In this document: piece after piece, positions 46,984 to 54,670 of the stretch
Numbering within the stretch: position 1 is the first letter of the stretch
Layout of the letters: each line of letters starts with the position of its first letter
NCBI GenBank assembly: GCA_947479085.1
Contig: CANJYB010000002.1
Span: 186,001 to 250,000, forward strand
DNA from: Bacteroidota bacterium
Lineage (GTDB): Bacteria > Bacteroidota > Bacteroidia > 2-12-FULL-35-15
Direction: 5' to 3'
Length of the DNA: 64,000 nucleotides
Translations under genes and position numbers: made by a program
Notes under the pieces: generated by a model
What the model saw: only the letters and a program-made list of their open reading frames with translations
What the model was told of the DNA's origin: nothing
Databases searched by the model: none

Positions 46984-47056
46984 ATATTTAGCAATTGATT
47001 CTTAAATACTATTGTGAGCAAATGTAATTATTTTATTGAAATATGCTATTCTTCAA

Positions 47057-47082
47057 TAAAAAAATCAAAACCTGAGTTTTGA
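47057..47082 (-). terminator. Intrinsic terminator after the S74 protein gene
   Basis: TCAAAAC (47065-47071) pairs with GTTTTGA (47076-47082), loop CTGA, with an eight-base A-run on the left giving U-run on the minus strand. It lies 27 bp past the stop at 47109. Confidence 0.75.
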
Positions 47083-47108
47083 ACAATTGCCCCATTTATG
47101 CTACGAGA

Positions 47109-49334
47109 TTACTTTCTTTCAACCGATGCAGATGTATTGCGCGCATTAATAGTTCGGAACTGAGAATTGTTACTAATCATTGTTTTTATTTCCGAAACTT
47201 CTGCTTTTAACTGCTCAATACTGTTTTTTTGGCCATCTATCAGTTGTTGCTGAGCTTTAAGTGCTTCCAGTAAAATAGGTGTTAATCTTGTATAATCAAC
47301 GGTTTTGTATCCTTTGTTATCAGTAAATACCAATTCAGGATACACCTTCTCCAGTTCCTGAGCAATAACACCGATTTGTTTTTTATCAGTAAAGTCTCTG
47401 TCAGGAAACTCGTCTTTTCTCCAGTCGTAGCTCACTCCGGTAAGTTTCATCACATTTTCAAGGCAATTGCTTAACGGAACAATGTTCTTTTTATATCTTA
47501 TGTCCGAGCAGGCAAGCACCCCGCAACTTGCAGTAACCGTGCCAGTAAACAAACCATTTCCTACCACATTTAATTCGGCAGTAGGAGCACTTGTTCCTAT
47601 TCCTACAAAAACCTTATCAGCACCTAAGCCTCCAAGTACCATGGCATTGCTTATGTTTACAAGGGCATTTTTACCGATAGCTATGGCATTGTTTAACTGA
47701 GTGGCGCTGGCCTGTCCTGCCTGATAACCAAGATAGACATTGTAACTACCTGTAATATTTGAATTAGCTGGGGTAATGGTATTGAAACCTGCAAGGGTAC
47801 CTATTGCTACGTTGTAACTACCGGTAGTATTTCCAAACAAGGCCTGGTAACCAAAAGCTTCATTCTGCTGACCAAATGTATTCGCATCCATTGCCTGAAC
47901 TCCAATTGCAGTATTGTAAGTACCTGTAGAGTTTAATCGCAATGCTCGGTAACCTATTCCTGTATTTCCGTTGGCGGTAGTACTTGTCATTACCGACTGG
48001 TAACCTATGGCAGTATTGTAATTTCCTCCTGTGTTGGCAAATAAAGCACTATGGCCAATGGCAATATTGATACCTCCTCCTACGTTTGAAAACATCGAGT
48101 TATATCCAAGTGCCAAATTAATAGACCCAGTCGTATTATTGAAAAGTGCACTTGTGCCACTTGCTAAATTTAGTGTTCCAGAAGTGTTTTTTGCCATGGC
48201 ACCATAACCTGATGCCACATTGTTAACACCTGAAGTGTTAGAATACAAAGCTGAATCTCCTAAGGCTACATTCTGATACCCTGTTAAATTAGTATAAAGT
48301 GAATTGGCTCCAACTGCCGTATTACTTCCGGTAGCTGCGTTAGAAAACATGGCATTGTAACCTACTGCCGTATTGTTACTTCCCGTATTGGTATATAATG
48401 CATTTGATCCATCGGCCACGTTATTATTACCTGTTAGGTTGGTATATAATGACTGGTATCCATTAGAAACGTTATTGGTACCGGATAAAATATTGAATGA
48501 GGAAGTGAAACCACTTGCAGTATTGTTGGTTCCGGTAAAGTTATGAAATAGCGATTGCATCCCCACTGCCGTATTGTTGAATCCTGTTGAATTTGCAGAA
48601 AGCGCAGAAACACCCAACGCAGTATTGTTATTTCCACTAGTATTGGCCTGCAAAGCATTGGCGCCAATAGCAGTACCATTAAAACCTCCTGCATTTACCT
48701 GCAGAGAAGTAGATCCCACTGCGGTATTATTAAATCCTGTAGTATTTACTGCCAAAGTATTGTTACCAATGGCCGTATTGTTATTTGCTCCTGTTAAAGT
48801 CATCAAAGCTCTTGCACCCAAAGCGGTATTGCCTAACCCGGTGGTTCTTGCTGCCAATGCCGAATTTCCAAAAGATGTATTCAAATCTGCTGCATCCAGC
48901 AATCCTATTCTTCCTGAAGTATGATTGTTTACACGGAATACCATGGCCACACTATCCAGTGTTCCTAAAAAGTTAGTGGTTGAAACAGTAGCCGCATTTC
49001 CTATTAAGGCCCATCCAGAAGCGGCTGCAGAGGTAAGGTACACCCAAACAGGGGTGGTGGTTACACTGGTGTTGTAATAAAATCCCTGTGCTCCATCGGT
49101 CTGATAGATTAACAAACCCTGCGCTGCAGCAGGCAGCGGGTTCAATGCTGTTTTTTCGGCCGAAGTCATTCGGGGGATTAATAATCCTTTTTTGGTGGCC
49201 AGGGCCGACACATCAATATCCAGCATGGCCGAATTGTTGGGTGCTGCTCCGGTACTGTTAATACCAATGTTCTGAGCTTTTACGTCAATTACAAGGAGTG
49301 TAATTGCTAAAATAAGAAGGTAGTTTTTTATCAT
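47109..49334 (-). CDS. Surface repeat protein (YadA-head-like) with C-terminal S74 chaperone domain
   Basis: 741 residues. Signal peptide (1-20), a conserved Bacteroidota start (NIGINSTGAAPNNSAMLDIDVS), then about 25 repeats of 22-24 residues built on N-T-A-x-G-x-x-A/S-L (about 150-560), a left-handed beta-roll pattern seen in trimeric adhesins. At the end an S74 intramolecular chaperone: the self-cleavage site SDIRYKKNI with Ser610 and the conserved Lys, then IGVIAQELEKVYPELV, and a coiled-coil tail. In phage tail fibres S74 trimerises and releases itself. It overlaps the upstream T9SS cargo gene by 4 bp. Confidence 0.88.
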   Translation of the reverse strand: MIKNYLLILAITLLVIDVKAQNIGINSTGAAPNNSAMLDIDVSALATKKGLLIPRMTSAEKTALNPLPAAAQGLLIYQTDGAQGFYYNTSVTTTPVWVYLTSAAASGWALIGNAATVSTTNFLGTLDSVAMVFRVNNHTSGRIGLLDAADLNTSFGNSALAARTTGLGNTALGARALMTLTGANNNTAIGNNTLAVNTTGFNNTAVGSTSLQVNAGGFNGTAIGANALQANTSGNNNTALGVSALSANSTGFNNTAVGMQSLFHNFTGTNNTASGFTSSFNILSGTNNVSNGYQSLYTNLTGNNNVADGSNALYTNTGSNNTAVGYNAMFSNAATGSNTAVGANSLYTNLTGYQNVALGDSALYSNTSGVNNVASGYGAMAKNTSGTLNLASGTSALFNNTTGSINLALGYNSMFSNVGGGINIAIGHSALFANTGGNYNTAIGYQSVMTSTTANGNTGIGYRALRLNSTGTYNTAIGVQAMDANTFGQQNEAFGYQALFGNTTGSYNVAIGTLAGFNTITPANSNITGSYNVYLGYQAGQASATQLNNAIAIGKNALVNISNAMVLGGLGADKVFVGIGTSAPTAELNVVGNGLFTGTVTASCGVLACSDIRYKKNIVPLSNCLENVMKLTGVSYDWRKDEFPDRDFTDKKQIGVIAQELEKVYPELVFTDNKGYKTVDYTRLTPILLEALKAQQQLIDGQKNSIEQLKAEVSEIKTMISNNSQFRTINARNTSASVERK

Positions 49335-50593
49335 CGTGCAATAATTATTTTTTGATTGAAATAGGTGGTATTGCTTTCTGCCCTGAACAGGTAGATAGCA
49401 TTTGATAATTCATTCACCGGCAAGGTCAGCAACTGGCTGCCCGAAGAAGCGGTGTATTCTCCGGTAAGTATTTTATTTCCTGCTATGTCGTAAAGGGTAT
49501 AGGTTACTTTGGCATCGGCATCAAACCTCGAAAAAACATTCAAAGTATTATCCGAATAAAAAGCAGACAAGGTATTGTTTGCCGAACAGGAATGGTTGAA
49601 AATAACAGCACTCAGGTCTGCTCCCCCGTCATAATTATTGGTCTGCAAGCGGTAATAAACTGTGTTGGTTCCGGTTTCGGTGTAGGTATAATTATATTTG
49701 GCAGTAGTGCTGGAATTGGAAGGAGCAGCCACATAAATGGTGGTCCAGGCATTCATGTCATCACTTTTCTGTAATTCTATATTGGCCACATTGGTTTCAG
49801 ATGCGGTGGTCCATTTTATATGCGTTTTTGTTCCATCGCAGGCGGCAGTAAAGCTTACCAGTTCTATAGGCAATGGTGCCACAGTGGCTGAAAGGATATA
49901 AGGAGTGCTCGTGCCTAATCCTCGACCACCTAATACTATTCCTGTGGAAGTGCCTATGGCAGCTCCGGTTACTCCGGCTCCGGTACCTGTTGCAGGAGTC
50001 ATCCACGAACTGGAAGGTATATCCCATTCCTGACCGCTGAAAGGACCTACCGGGTAAACAGTAGTGTTTTCAGTGCCTCGGTATGAAAAATCGGCTGTGC
50101 CGGTAACAGTAGCCAAACTGACAATCTGCCACCAGCGGTCTATCACCGAGTTGGTAGCATTTGCTCCTCCGGTACCGGTCATATTGGTAACCGAAGTAGC
50201 CCAGGTTAAATTGGTATTGGGTGTAGCCCAGGTAGACATGTCTATGGAAGATGCATTGTTAACAACACCTACCGAAGTTTTATGAATGGTTACCGGCAGA
50301 TAATCCGTATTGCTAAAGCCAAAAGGGAATACATAGTTGGTAGTAACCGCCACATTATTAGTTATCCATCTTACAAAATTGCCTTCCTGTTCCGAAATTA
50401 TATGCCCTGTGGTGCGGGTAATGGCTGCCGGTGTTCCGTTATTCACCACCATATAAATAGGGTTGGCAAAAGTACCGTTGGCAATGTTAATATATGCTCC
50501 GTTTATAACCAAAGCATTATTTTGCCCGTAAACAAAGGAATATCCGCCCACTACCAGTTGTAAACTGATAAATACCTGTAAGACGAACTTCAT
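49331..50593 (-). CDS. Secreted protein with type A T9SS sorting domain
   Basis: 420 residues from the ATG at 50593, which opens a compact signal peptide (MKFVLQVFISLQLVVGGYSFVYG); ATGs at 50605 and 50608 are alternatives. An open frame continues to 50749, but that part is encoded by repeat DNA. The body is beta-rich (NALVINGAYINIANGTFANPIYMVVNN). FVRWI and PVTIHKTS segments resemble proteins with an Ig/FN3-like part near 270-350 (LVSFTAACDGTKTHIKWTTASETNVANIELQKS). The C-terminal 70 residues are a T9SS type A domain (YTLYDIAGNKILTGEY, IYLFRAESNTTYFNQKIII). Its stop overlaps the S74 gene start, so both are made together. Confidence 0.85.
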   Translation of the reverse strand: MKFVLQVFISLQLVVGGYSFVYGQNNALVINGAYINIANGTFANPIYMVVNNGTPAAITRTTGHIISEQEGNFVRWITNNVAVTTNYVFPFGFSNTDYLPVTIHKTSVGVVNNASSIDMSTWATPNTNLTWATSVTNMTGTGGANATNSVIDRWWQIVSLATVTGTADFSYRGTENTTVYPVGPFSGQEWDIPSSSWMTPATGTGAGVTGAAIGTSTGIVLGGRGLGTSTPYILSATVAPLPIELVSFTAACDGTKTHIKWTTASETNVANIELQKSDDMNAWTTIYVAAPSNSSTTAKYNYTYTETGTNTVYYRLQTNNYDGGADLSAVIFNHSCSANNTLSAFYSDNTLNVFSRFDADAKVTYTLYDIAGNKILTGEYTASSGSQLLTLPVNELSNAIYLFRAESNTTYFNQKIIIAR

Positions 50594-50712
50594 AGTTTTA
50601 CACATCATTCTTGTATTGAACGCGCTAAAGTAACATAATTTGGTATATCTCACAAATATAAGTGATGAAAATAGGGATAAAAGGGATGAGAGGGAATTCA
50701 GCTTTAAAAATG

Positions 50713-50940
50713 GCCTCACTCCCGACCTCTCTCTTTTGGAATGCCTCACCCCCTGCCCCTCTCCAAAGGAGAGGGGTGACGCTCCCGGAAGTATGCTATC
50801 ATGAAAAAGGCCATTAGAAAAATGAAGTGGTTATAATTTTTTACGAAACCCACCTCCAACCCCCTCTCCTTTGGAGAGGGGATTAAGGGGTGAGGCGTTT
50901 TTAACCATACCTCCAACCTCAGGGGATTAAAGGGTGAGGC
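50713..50940. repeat. GC-rich palindromic repeat pair
   Basis: Two hairpins, CCCCTCTCC/GGAGAGGGG at 50756-50776 and at 50861-50881, lie within a larger inverted repeat GCCTCACCCC (50743) and GGGGTGAGGC (50887). A truncated extra copy (CCTCAGGGGATTAAAGGGTGAGGC) follows at 50916-50940. Related hairpins recur at 55356, 55454 and 55796. The stretch 50594-50967 otherwise contains only a possible minus-strand promoter (TACTTTAG near 50625). Confidence 0.8.
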
Positions 50941-50967
50941 TTTTGGTAAGGCTGGTGAAGGGCTTTT

Positions 50968-51801
50968 TTACGAAACCACAATGGTTACCGCTGATCCAAA
51001 ACTACCCGATTGAGCCGGATGTTTACTATAAATCCAACGGGAAAACAAAACCAGTTTTTTACCCACCGCATCTGCACCCAATGGTAATACCGTTCTTGCC
51101 TTGGTTACCTGTTTTATAAACGTGCATTCATCAGCTGTTTCAGGCACTTTTTCGCCTTTTTCTACCAATGAATAAGCATATTCTATATCACAATTTTCGT
51201 TCAGTTTTGATGCTTTTTTGGTGTCGGTATTTGTCCGGCACTTCACTTCCACATTGCTACCACCAAGCGCTTTCAAGCCTATAACCACCAAAGCAGTAAT
51301 TAACTCAGGTGTCAATTTAGCTTTTTTACGGTCGCTTTTTGGTTTTATGCCCAGGTTAAGGGTGTCTAATGTAGTAATAACACTGTCCGGAATGTCCGAA
51401 AACAGGTCTTTCAGCGCAGCCTCTATACTTACAATCAGGTTGTCTTTCCCTGTTCTAAGCGGGTTGGTGGTAGTGGCTTTATTTGCAGTAAGCGGGTAAT
51501 TATAGTTCCAGGTACCTGCTGTACCATTGGTATTGGGCGGTGTGGCCGTAGGGCTTACCGGCCCGCCTATTAAGCCGCTAAACGTGGTGAATTTACCAGC
51601 CACTATGCGCAACCGGGTTTGTGTGGCTGTAGGAGTAAGGTAAGCCAATGCATTATTATAATAATCGTTTTTATCACTTTGACGGGTTGGGAAAACACCC
51701 ATCAAAATTATACAAGGCATACAACTTGCCCCTTTTTTTACTTTTCTTTTACGGTTAAGCGTTATGCTTAATTGTTGCCCGTTATAAACTATCTTTTTCA
51801 T
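50968..51801 (-). CDS. Protein of unknown function, no signal peptide
   Basis: 277 residues. After a basic start (MKKIVYNGQQLSITLNRKRKVKKG) comes GVFPTRQSDKNDYYNNALAYLTPTATQTRLRI, then Asn/Thr-rich W-NY segment, a helical part (EAALKDLFSDIPDSVITTLDTLNLG), a Lys-rich linker, and a C-terminal beta-sandwich-like part (CDIEYAYSLVEKGEKVP, KARTVLPLGADAVGKKLVLFSRWIYSKHPAQSG). The overall layout matches a recurrent Bacteroidota group of intracellular proteins of unknown role. It follows the repeat-bearing frame by 5 bp and ends near GC-rich repeats. Confidence 0.62.
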   Translation of the reverse strand: MKKIVYNGQQLSITLNRKRKVKKGASCMPCIILMGVFPTRQSDKNDYYNNALAYLTPTATQTRLRIVAGKFTTFSGLIGGPVSPTATPPNTNGTAGTWNYNYPLTANKATTTNPLRTGKDNLIVSIEAALKDLFSDIPDSVITTLDTLNLGIKPKSDRKKAKLTPELITALVVIGLKALGGSNVEVKCRTNTDTKKASKLNENCDIEYAYSLVEKGEKVPETADECTFIKQVTKARTVLPLGADAVGKKLVLFSRWIYSKHPAQSGSFGSAVTIVVS

Positions 51802-51806
51802 TTTTT

Positions 51807-52292
51807 TTATCTTTTTATGTTAACTATTTTTATTTTTTGGAGTATGTTTTCAGAAGTACGGTACCCGTCCGGAGAACGAATGCGGGTAGGAGAAGAATCG
51901 CCTGCATGCCTTGAAAAACCTAAGGAGTTTATTAAATATCCATAGGTTTTAACTGTTAAAATGAGTTTGTTAATCGGTTGCTCAAAGCCGCTGAGCGGTC
52001 GGTGACGGAGGCTGAGTTGCCTGTAGCTGACGCTGAGCTGCCGGTAGCCGACTCTGAGCTGCCGGTAGCTGATGCTGAGCTGCCGGTAGCCGACTCTGAG
52101 TTGCCGGTAGCTGACGCTGAGCTGCCGGTAGACGACACTGAGCTGTCGGTAGCCGACACTGAGCTGCCGGTTAAGGAACAGAAAAGACATAGAAAGGAAA
52201 TCAATTACAACCATTTTTCCTTTTACAAACCAATTAATAGCCTTTGCTATTTGCCCTTTTATTCCCGCTAAAAAATTTTTACTTCCTTTCAT
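51807..52292 (-). CDS. Doubtful reading frame spanning the 21-bp array
   Basis: 161 codons from an ATG at 52292. The first 40 (MKGSKNFLAGIKGQIAKAINWFVKGKMV...) and last 60 residues are not repetitive; the middle is a heptad array YRQLSVG/YRQLRVG encoded by 21-bp units. Any frame stays open through such an array, so the length is weak evidence. In its favour, the frame has an ATG and sits 88 bp after the HTH gene and 5 bp before the next. It may be a real small gene expanded by repeats, or leader DNA. Confidence 0.3.
   Translation of the reverse strand: MKGSKNFLAGIKGQIAKAINWFVKGKMVVIDFLSMSFLFLNRQLSVGYRQLSVVYRQLSVSYRQLRVGYRQLSISYRQLRVGYRQLSVSYRQLSLRHRPLSGFEQPINKLILTVKTYGYLINSLGFSRHAGDSSPTRIRSPDGYRTSENILQKIKIVNIKR
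51990..52178. repeat. 21-bp tandem array, 9 units
   Basis: Nine 21-bp units in exact register from 51990, consensus G/T/A-CTGAGCTGCCGGTAGC-C/T-GA-C/T (plus strand). Units alternate partly (those starting at 52032 and 52074 are identical; 52053 and 52095 are near-copies), giving a 42-bp higher-order period. Locally GC-rich. Same unit length as the array at 22509 but unrelated sequence apart from a CCGG core. Confidence 0.88.
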
Positions 52293-52379
52293 TTTGTATC
52301 ATCATTGGCATTAATTGCCGAATGATGACACAAAAGTAGGACAGGCTGCTGCACCTTGTATTCACGAAAATCGTGAAGC

Positions 52380-52886
52380 TTACGTGAAGGGTTTCTTTTT
52401 GTAATTACAATCTACCGAAAGTTTATAGGCTTCTATCTTTTCGTAATACAGTTCCCGGAACGTTTGGTCAGAGCAGATAAGCAGCTTTCTCAGGTCTGCA
52501 TCGCTAAAATCTCCAATAGCAAGCCGGACATTCCGGATATGCGAATTCACTGTATGGTAGCTTATTTTCATGCTTGCCGCTGTGGTTTTCCGGGCAATGC
52601 CGTTGCAGAAATCAACCATCACTATTTGTTGCTGTTCCGAAAGACCTAGGAACTCGAAACGCTTTAATATCATTTCAAGCGTAAAAATCAGCTCACCTGT
52701 TTTTACTGTTATTTTTTTCATTTTCAGCAAGCCCAGCTTATGCAAAAAAAACAGCAATATGGTGAGCCACCATTTTTTGTTTTTAAGTTTGTTTTCCACT
52801 TCCTGTTCTGTACTGCCTGTAATTTCAATCGTTGTGAGGGGTTTCCCATGCAGGGTATCATCCTCAAAAATAATCTCTACTTTCAT
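52380..52886 (-). CDS. LuxR-type helix-turn-helix protein with N-terminal hydrophobic segment
   Basis: 168 residues. N-terminal 35 residues (MKVEIIFEDDTLHGKPLTTIEITGSTEQEVENKL) are beta-like, then a short hydrophobic stretch (about 40-54, WWLTILLFFLHKLGLL). The C-terminal half carries a LuxR/GerE-like HTH at about 80-125: LSEQQQIVMVDFCNGIARKTTAASMKISYHTVNSHIRNV. There is no receiver domain. It would be a small DNA-binding regulator, possibly membrane-associated. It heads the minus-strand group that contains the 21-bp array and the unknown protein at 50968. Target unknown. Confidence 0.68.
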   Translation of the reverse strand: MKVEIIFEDDTLHGKPLTTIEITGSTEQEVENKLKNKKWWLTILLFFLHKLGLLKMKKITVKTGELIFTLEMILKRFEFLGLSEQQQIVMVDFCNGIARKTTAASMKISYHTVNSHIRNVRLAIGDFSDADLRKLLICSDQTFRELYYEKIEAYKLSVDCNYKKKPFT

Positions 52887-53292
52887 TTTTTTAAAAATTG
52901 ATTTAGATTAATAATTAAGATTCATCGTGCATTTCCTTATTATCCTTACTTTCAAAAACAAAAGTAAACGCAGGCTATACCTGCCGTGTAAACGACAGGT
53001 AAATAAATATGTTTAGTTTAAAAATTCCTGCAACCGCAGGGTTAAGTGTTAATTTAAAAGGTTAATGAAAGTAAGGGTAATAAAAAAATTTGTAGTAGTT
53101 TCTTCATGCACCTTGGGGTATTAGGTTATTACTTTCTTTATTGGTTGGTATTTTTACTGTAACAAACATTTTACTTATTTGGATGCACGAAGATACAAAA
53201 TAGCTACAGAATAAAAAAATAAATTTTCGTTGCACAGAAACGGGACGGTAAGAATAAATGCTCTTGCCATGGTTTTATTTTATCTTTGTGAT
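52887..53292. other. Divergent intergenic region with 17-bp inverted repeat and a promoter
   Basis: TTATTATCCTTACTTTC (52937-52953) recurs inverted at 53067-53083 with one mismatch, 113 bp apart. Between them are small hairpins (CCTGCCGT/ACGACAGG type near 52980, CCTGC/GCAGG near 53030). A TATCTTTG box at 53281-53288 lies 4 bp before the ATG of the T9SS cargo gene. No coding frame. Confidence 0.55.
53281..53288 (+). promoter_or_regulatory. -7 promoter box (TATCTTTG)
   Basis: A perfect TAnnTTTG box only 4 bp before the ATG at 53293; transcription would begin at or near the start codon, giving a leaderless message. Confidence 0.45.
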
Positions 53293-54201
53293 ATGAAAAA
53301 AGGAAATTTCATATCGCGATTCATTGTTGTAATTTGTTTGTTGAAGGGTTTTGTTTTGGATGGGCAGGTTAATTTGGTTCCAAATCCTGGGTTTGAAACT
53401 ATTACATCTTGTGTACCAATAGCAGGTGGTGTAAATATAGGATATTTACCTCCTTGGGATAGCCCATCTGATGGAACACCGGATGCAGACAATACTTGCA
53501 ATCCCATTTCCTCATGTAGTGTTCCTTATAATGGTTGGGGGTTTCAACACCCTCATTCAGGAAATGGATATGTTGGTTTAGGTTTTTATGCGTTTTCTTC
53601 TGGCCAAGATGCGAAAGAATACCTTCAAGTGAAATTGGATAGTACACTTATTGCCCAACACGTTTATTGCGCAAGTTTTTTTATTAGTCTGGCAAATAGC
53701 ACAAAAATTGCATGTAATAACGCTGGGATTTATTTTTCTTTAACTCACACTTATGTCACAAATTCTACCACTTTAAATTTCGTACCTCAAATAAATGATA
53801 CCAATATAATTAGCGATACAGCAGGATGGACAATGATTTCAGGGCAATATACAGCGGGGGGAGGGGAAAAATACATTGTTATTGGTAATTTCTTTTCTAA
53901 TGCTTTAACTGATACTATTCATACAAATGGTGGTAATTCTGCAAATTATTATTACTTGGATGATGTAAGTGTAATTGACTGCACGCCAGGCTTAGGTGTT
54001 GGGGAGTTACAAGAAAATAGTATAACCCTTTACCCCAACCCCGCCACCAATAAACTAACCATAGATATTAAGAATACAAAACCTGAAACTATTAAAGTAA
54101 TAAATATGCTTGGGCAAACACTGGAACAACAGGAAGTAAAAACCAACCAACCCAATGGAAATAGATATAAGTACCCTGCCCAAAGGGATATATTTTATTG
54201 A
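53293..54201 (+). CDS. Secreted T9SS cargo, sorting domain broken by a frameshift
   Basis: 302 residues from the ATG at 53293 (a TTG at 53230 opens the same frame but precedes the promoter). Signal peptide (about 1-26), then VNLVPNPGFETITSC and a CBM/jelly-roll-like body (PHSGNGYVGLGFYAFSSGQDAKEYLQVKLDSTL, YYLDDVSVIDC). A type A sorting domain starts at SITLYPNPATNKLTIDI and MLGQTLEQQ, then leaves frame near the A-run at 54138-54142. In the next frame the rest of the domain continues to a stop at 54250 (STLPKGIYFIEIKTGEKI, KKFVKE). One extra base explains it. Either a real inactivation of sorting or a sequencing error. Confidence 0.8.
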   Translation: MKKGNFISRFIVVICLLKGFVLDGQVNLVPNPGFETITSCVPIAGGVNIGYLPPWDSPSDGTPDADNTCNPISSCSVPYNGWGFQHPHSGNGYVGLGFYAFSSGQDAKEYLQVKLDSTLIAQHVYCASFFISLANSTKIACNNAGIYFSLTHTYVTNSTTLNFVPQINDTNIISDTAGWTMISGQYTAGGGEKYIVIGNFFSNALTDTIHTNGGNSANYYYLDDVSVIDCTPGLGVGELQENSITLYPNPATNKLTIDIKNTKPETIKVINMLGQTLEQQEVKTNQPNGNRYKYPAQRDIFY

Positions 54202-54330
54202 AATAAAAACAGGAGAAAAAATACCTCGGAAGAAGTTTGTGAAGGAGTAAAACCGGGAAGCATTTTACTGCTTGTTTTGTTTTAAAAAACACATTACCTA
54301 AAACCACTCTGCATTTTATTAAAGTGCACA

Positions 54331-54506
54331 TAGCCCTGAAAGGGCGGGATACCAAAACATAGGGCAAAGCCCTATGGTAATGATAACAAGTAGAAAGTAA
54401 GCCCTGAAAGGGCGGGATATTTCGCCCTTTCAGGGCTGAACAGGAGACGGGATGTTTTTCCAATGGGCTTTGCCCATTGTTAGTATATCATGCCCTTTCA
54501 GGGCTA
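54331..54506. repeat. Nested palindromic (REP-like) element, family 2
   Basis: AGCCCTGAAAGGGCGGGATA occurs at 54332 and again at 54400, and inverted at about 54419-54437 and 54486-54505. Between the copies sit two different hairpins, CATAGGGC/GCCCTATG (54358-54376) and CAATGGGC/GCCCATTG (54461-54479). The whole is mirror-symmetric about 54418. No coding capacity. Confidence 0.8.
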
Positions 54507-54525
54507 ACTGATAAAATCTGTAATA

Positions 54526-54555
54526 GATTCCTCTTCGCCTGGGCGAAGAGGAATC
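54526..54555. repeat. Perfect 14-bp hairpin
   Basis: GATTCCTCTTCGCC (54526-54539) and its exact complement (54542-54555) with a 2-nt loop. No T-run follows, so it is not a standard terminator. It adjoins the family 2 element. Confidence 0.8.
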
Positions 54556-54627
54556 TCTCTTTAAATTAGTAAAACAGATTAACAATAAAATAATCCCCCC
54601 ACCTTATCCATCTCATCATTATATCTG

Positions 54628-54635
54628 TAAATTTG
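54628..54635 (+). promoter_or_regulatory. -7 promoter box (TAAATTTG)
   Basis: A perfect TAnnTTTG box 35 bp before the ATG of the oxidoreductase gene at 54671. Confidence 0.4.
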
Positions 54636-54670
54636 CAATTCAAATTAATAAACAAAATAAATAAAAGAAT

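Larger units (their letters stand above)
54251..54670. other. Gap filled by palindromic repeats
   Basis: 420 bp between the frameshifted cargo gene and the oxidoreductase gene. It holds the family 2 palindromic element (54331-54506), a 14-bp hairpin (54526-54555) and a TAAATTTG box (54628-54635). No coding frame seen. Confidence 0.7.

Noticed and set aside
50594-50749. N-terminal extension of the T9SS cargo protein
   Set aside because: This part is encoded by GC-rich repeat DNA and upstream promoter-like sequence, and a good signal peptide starts at 50593.
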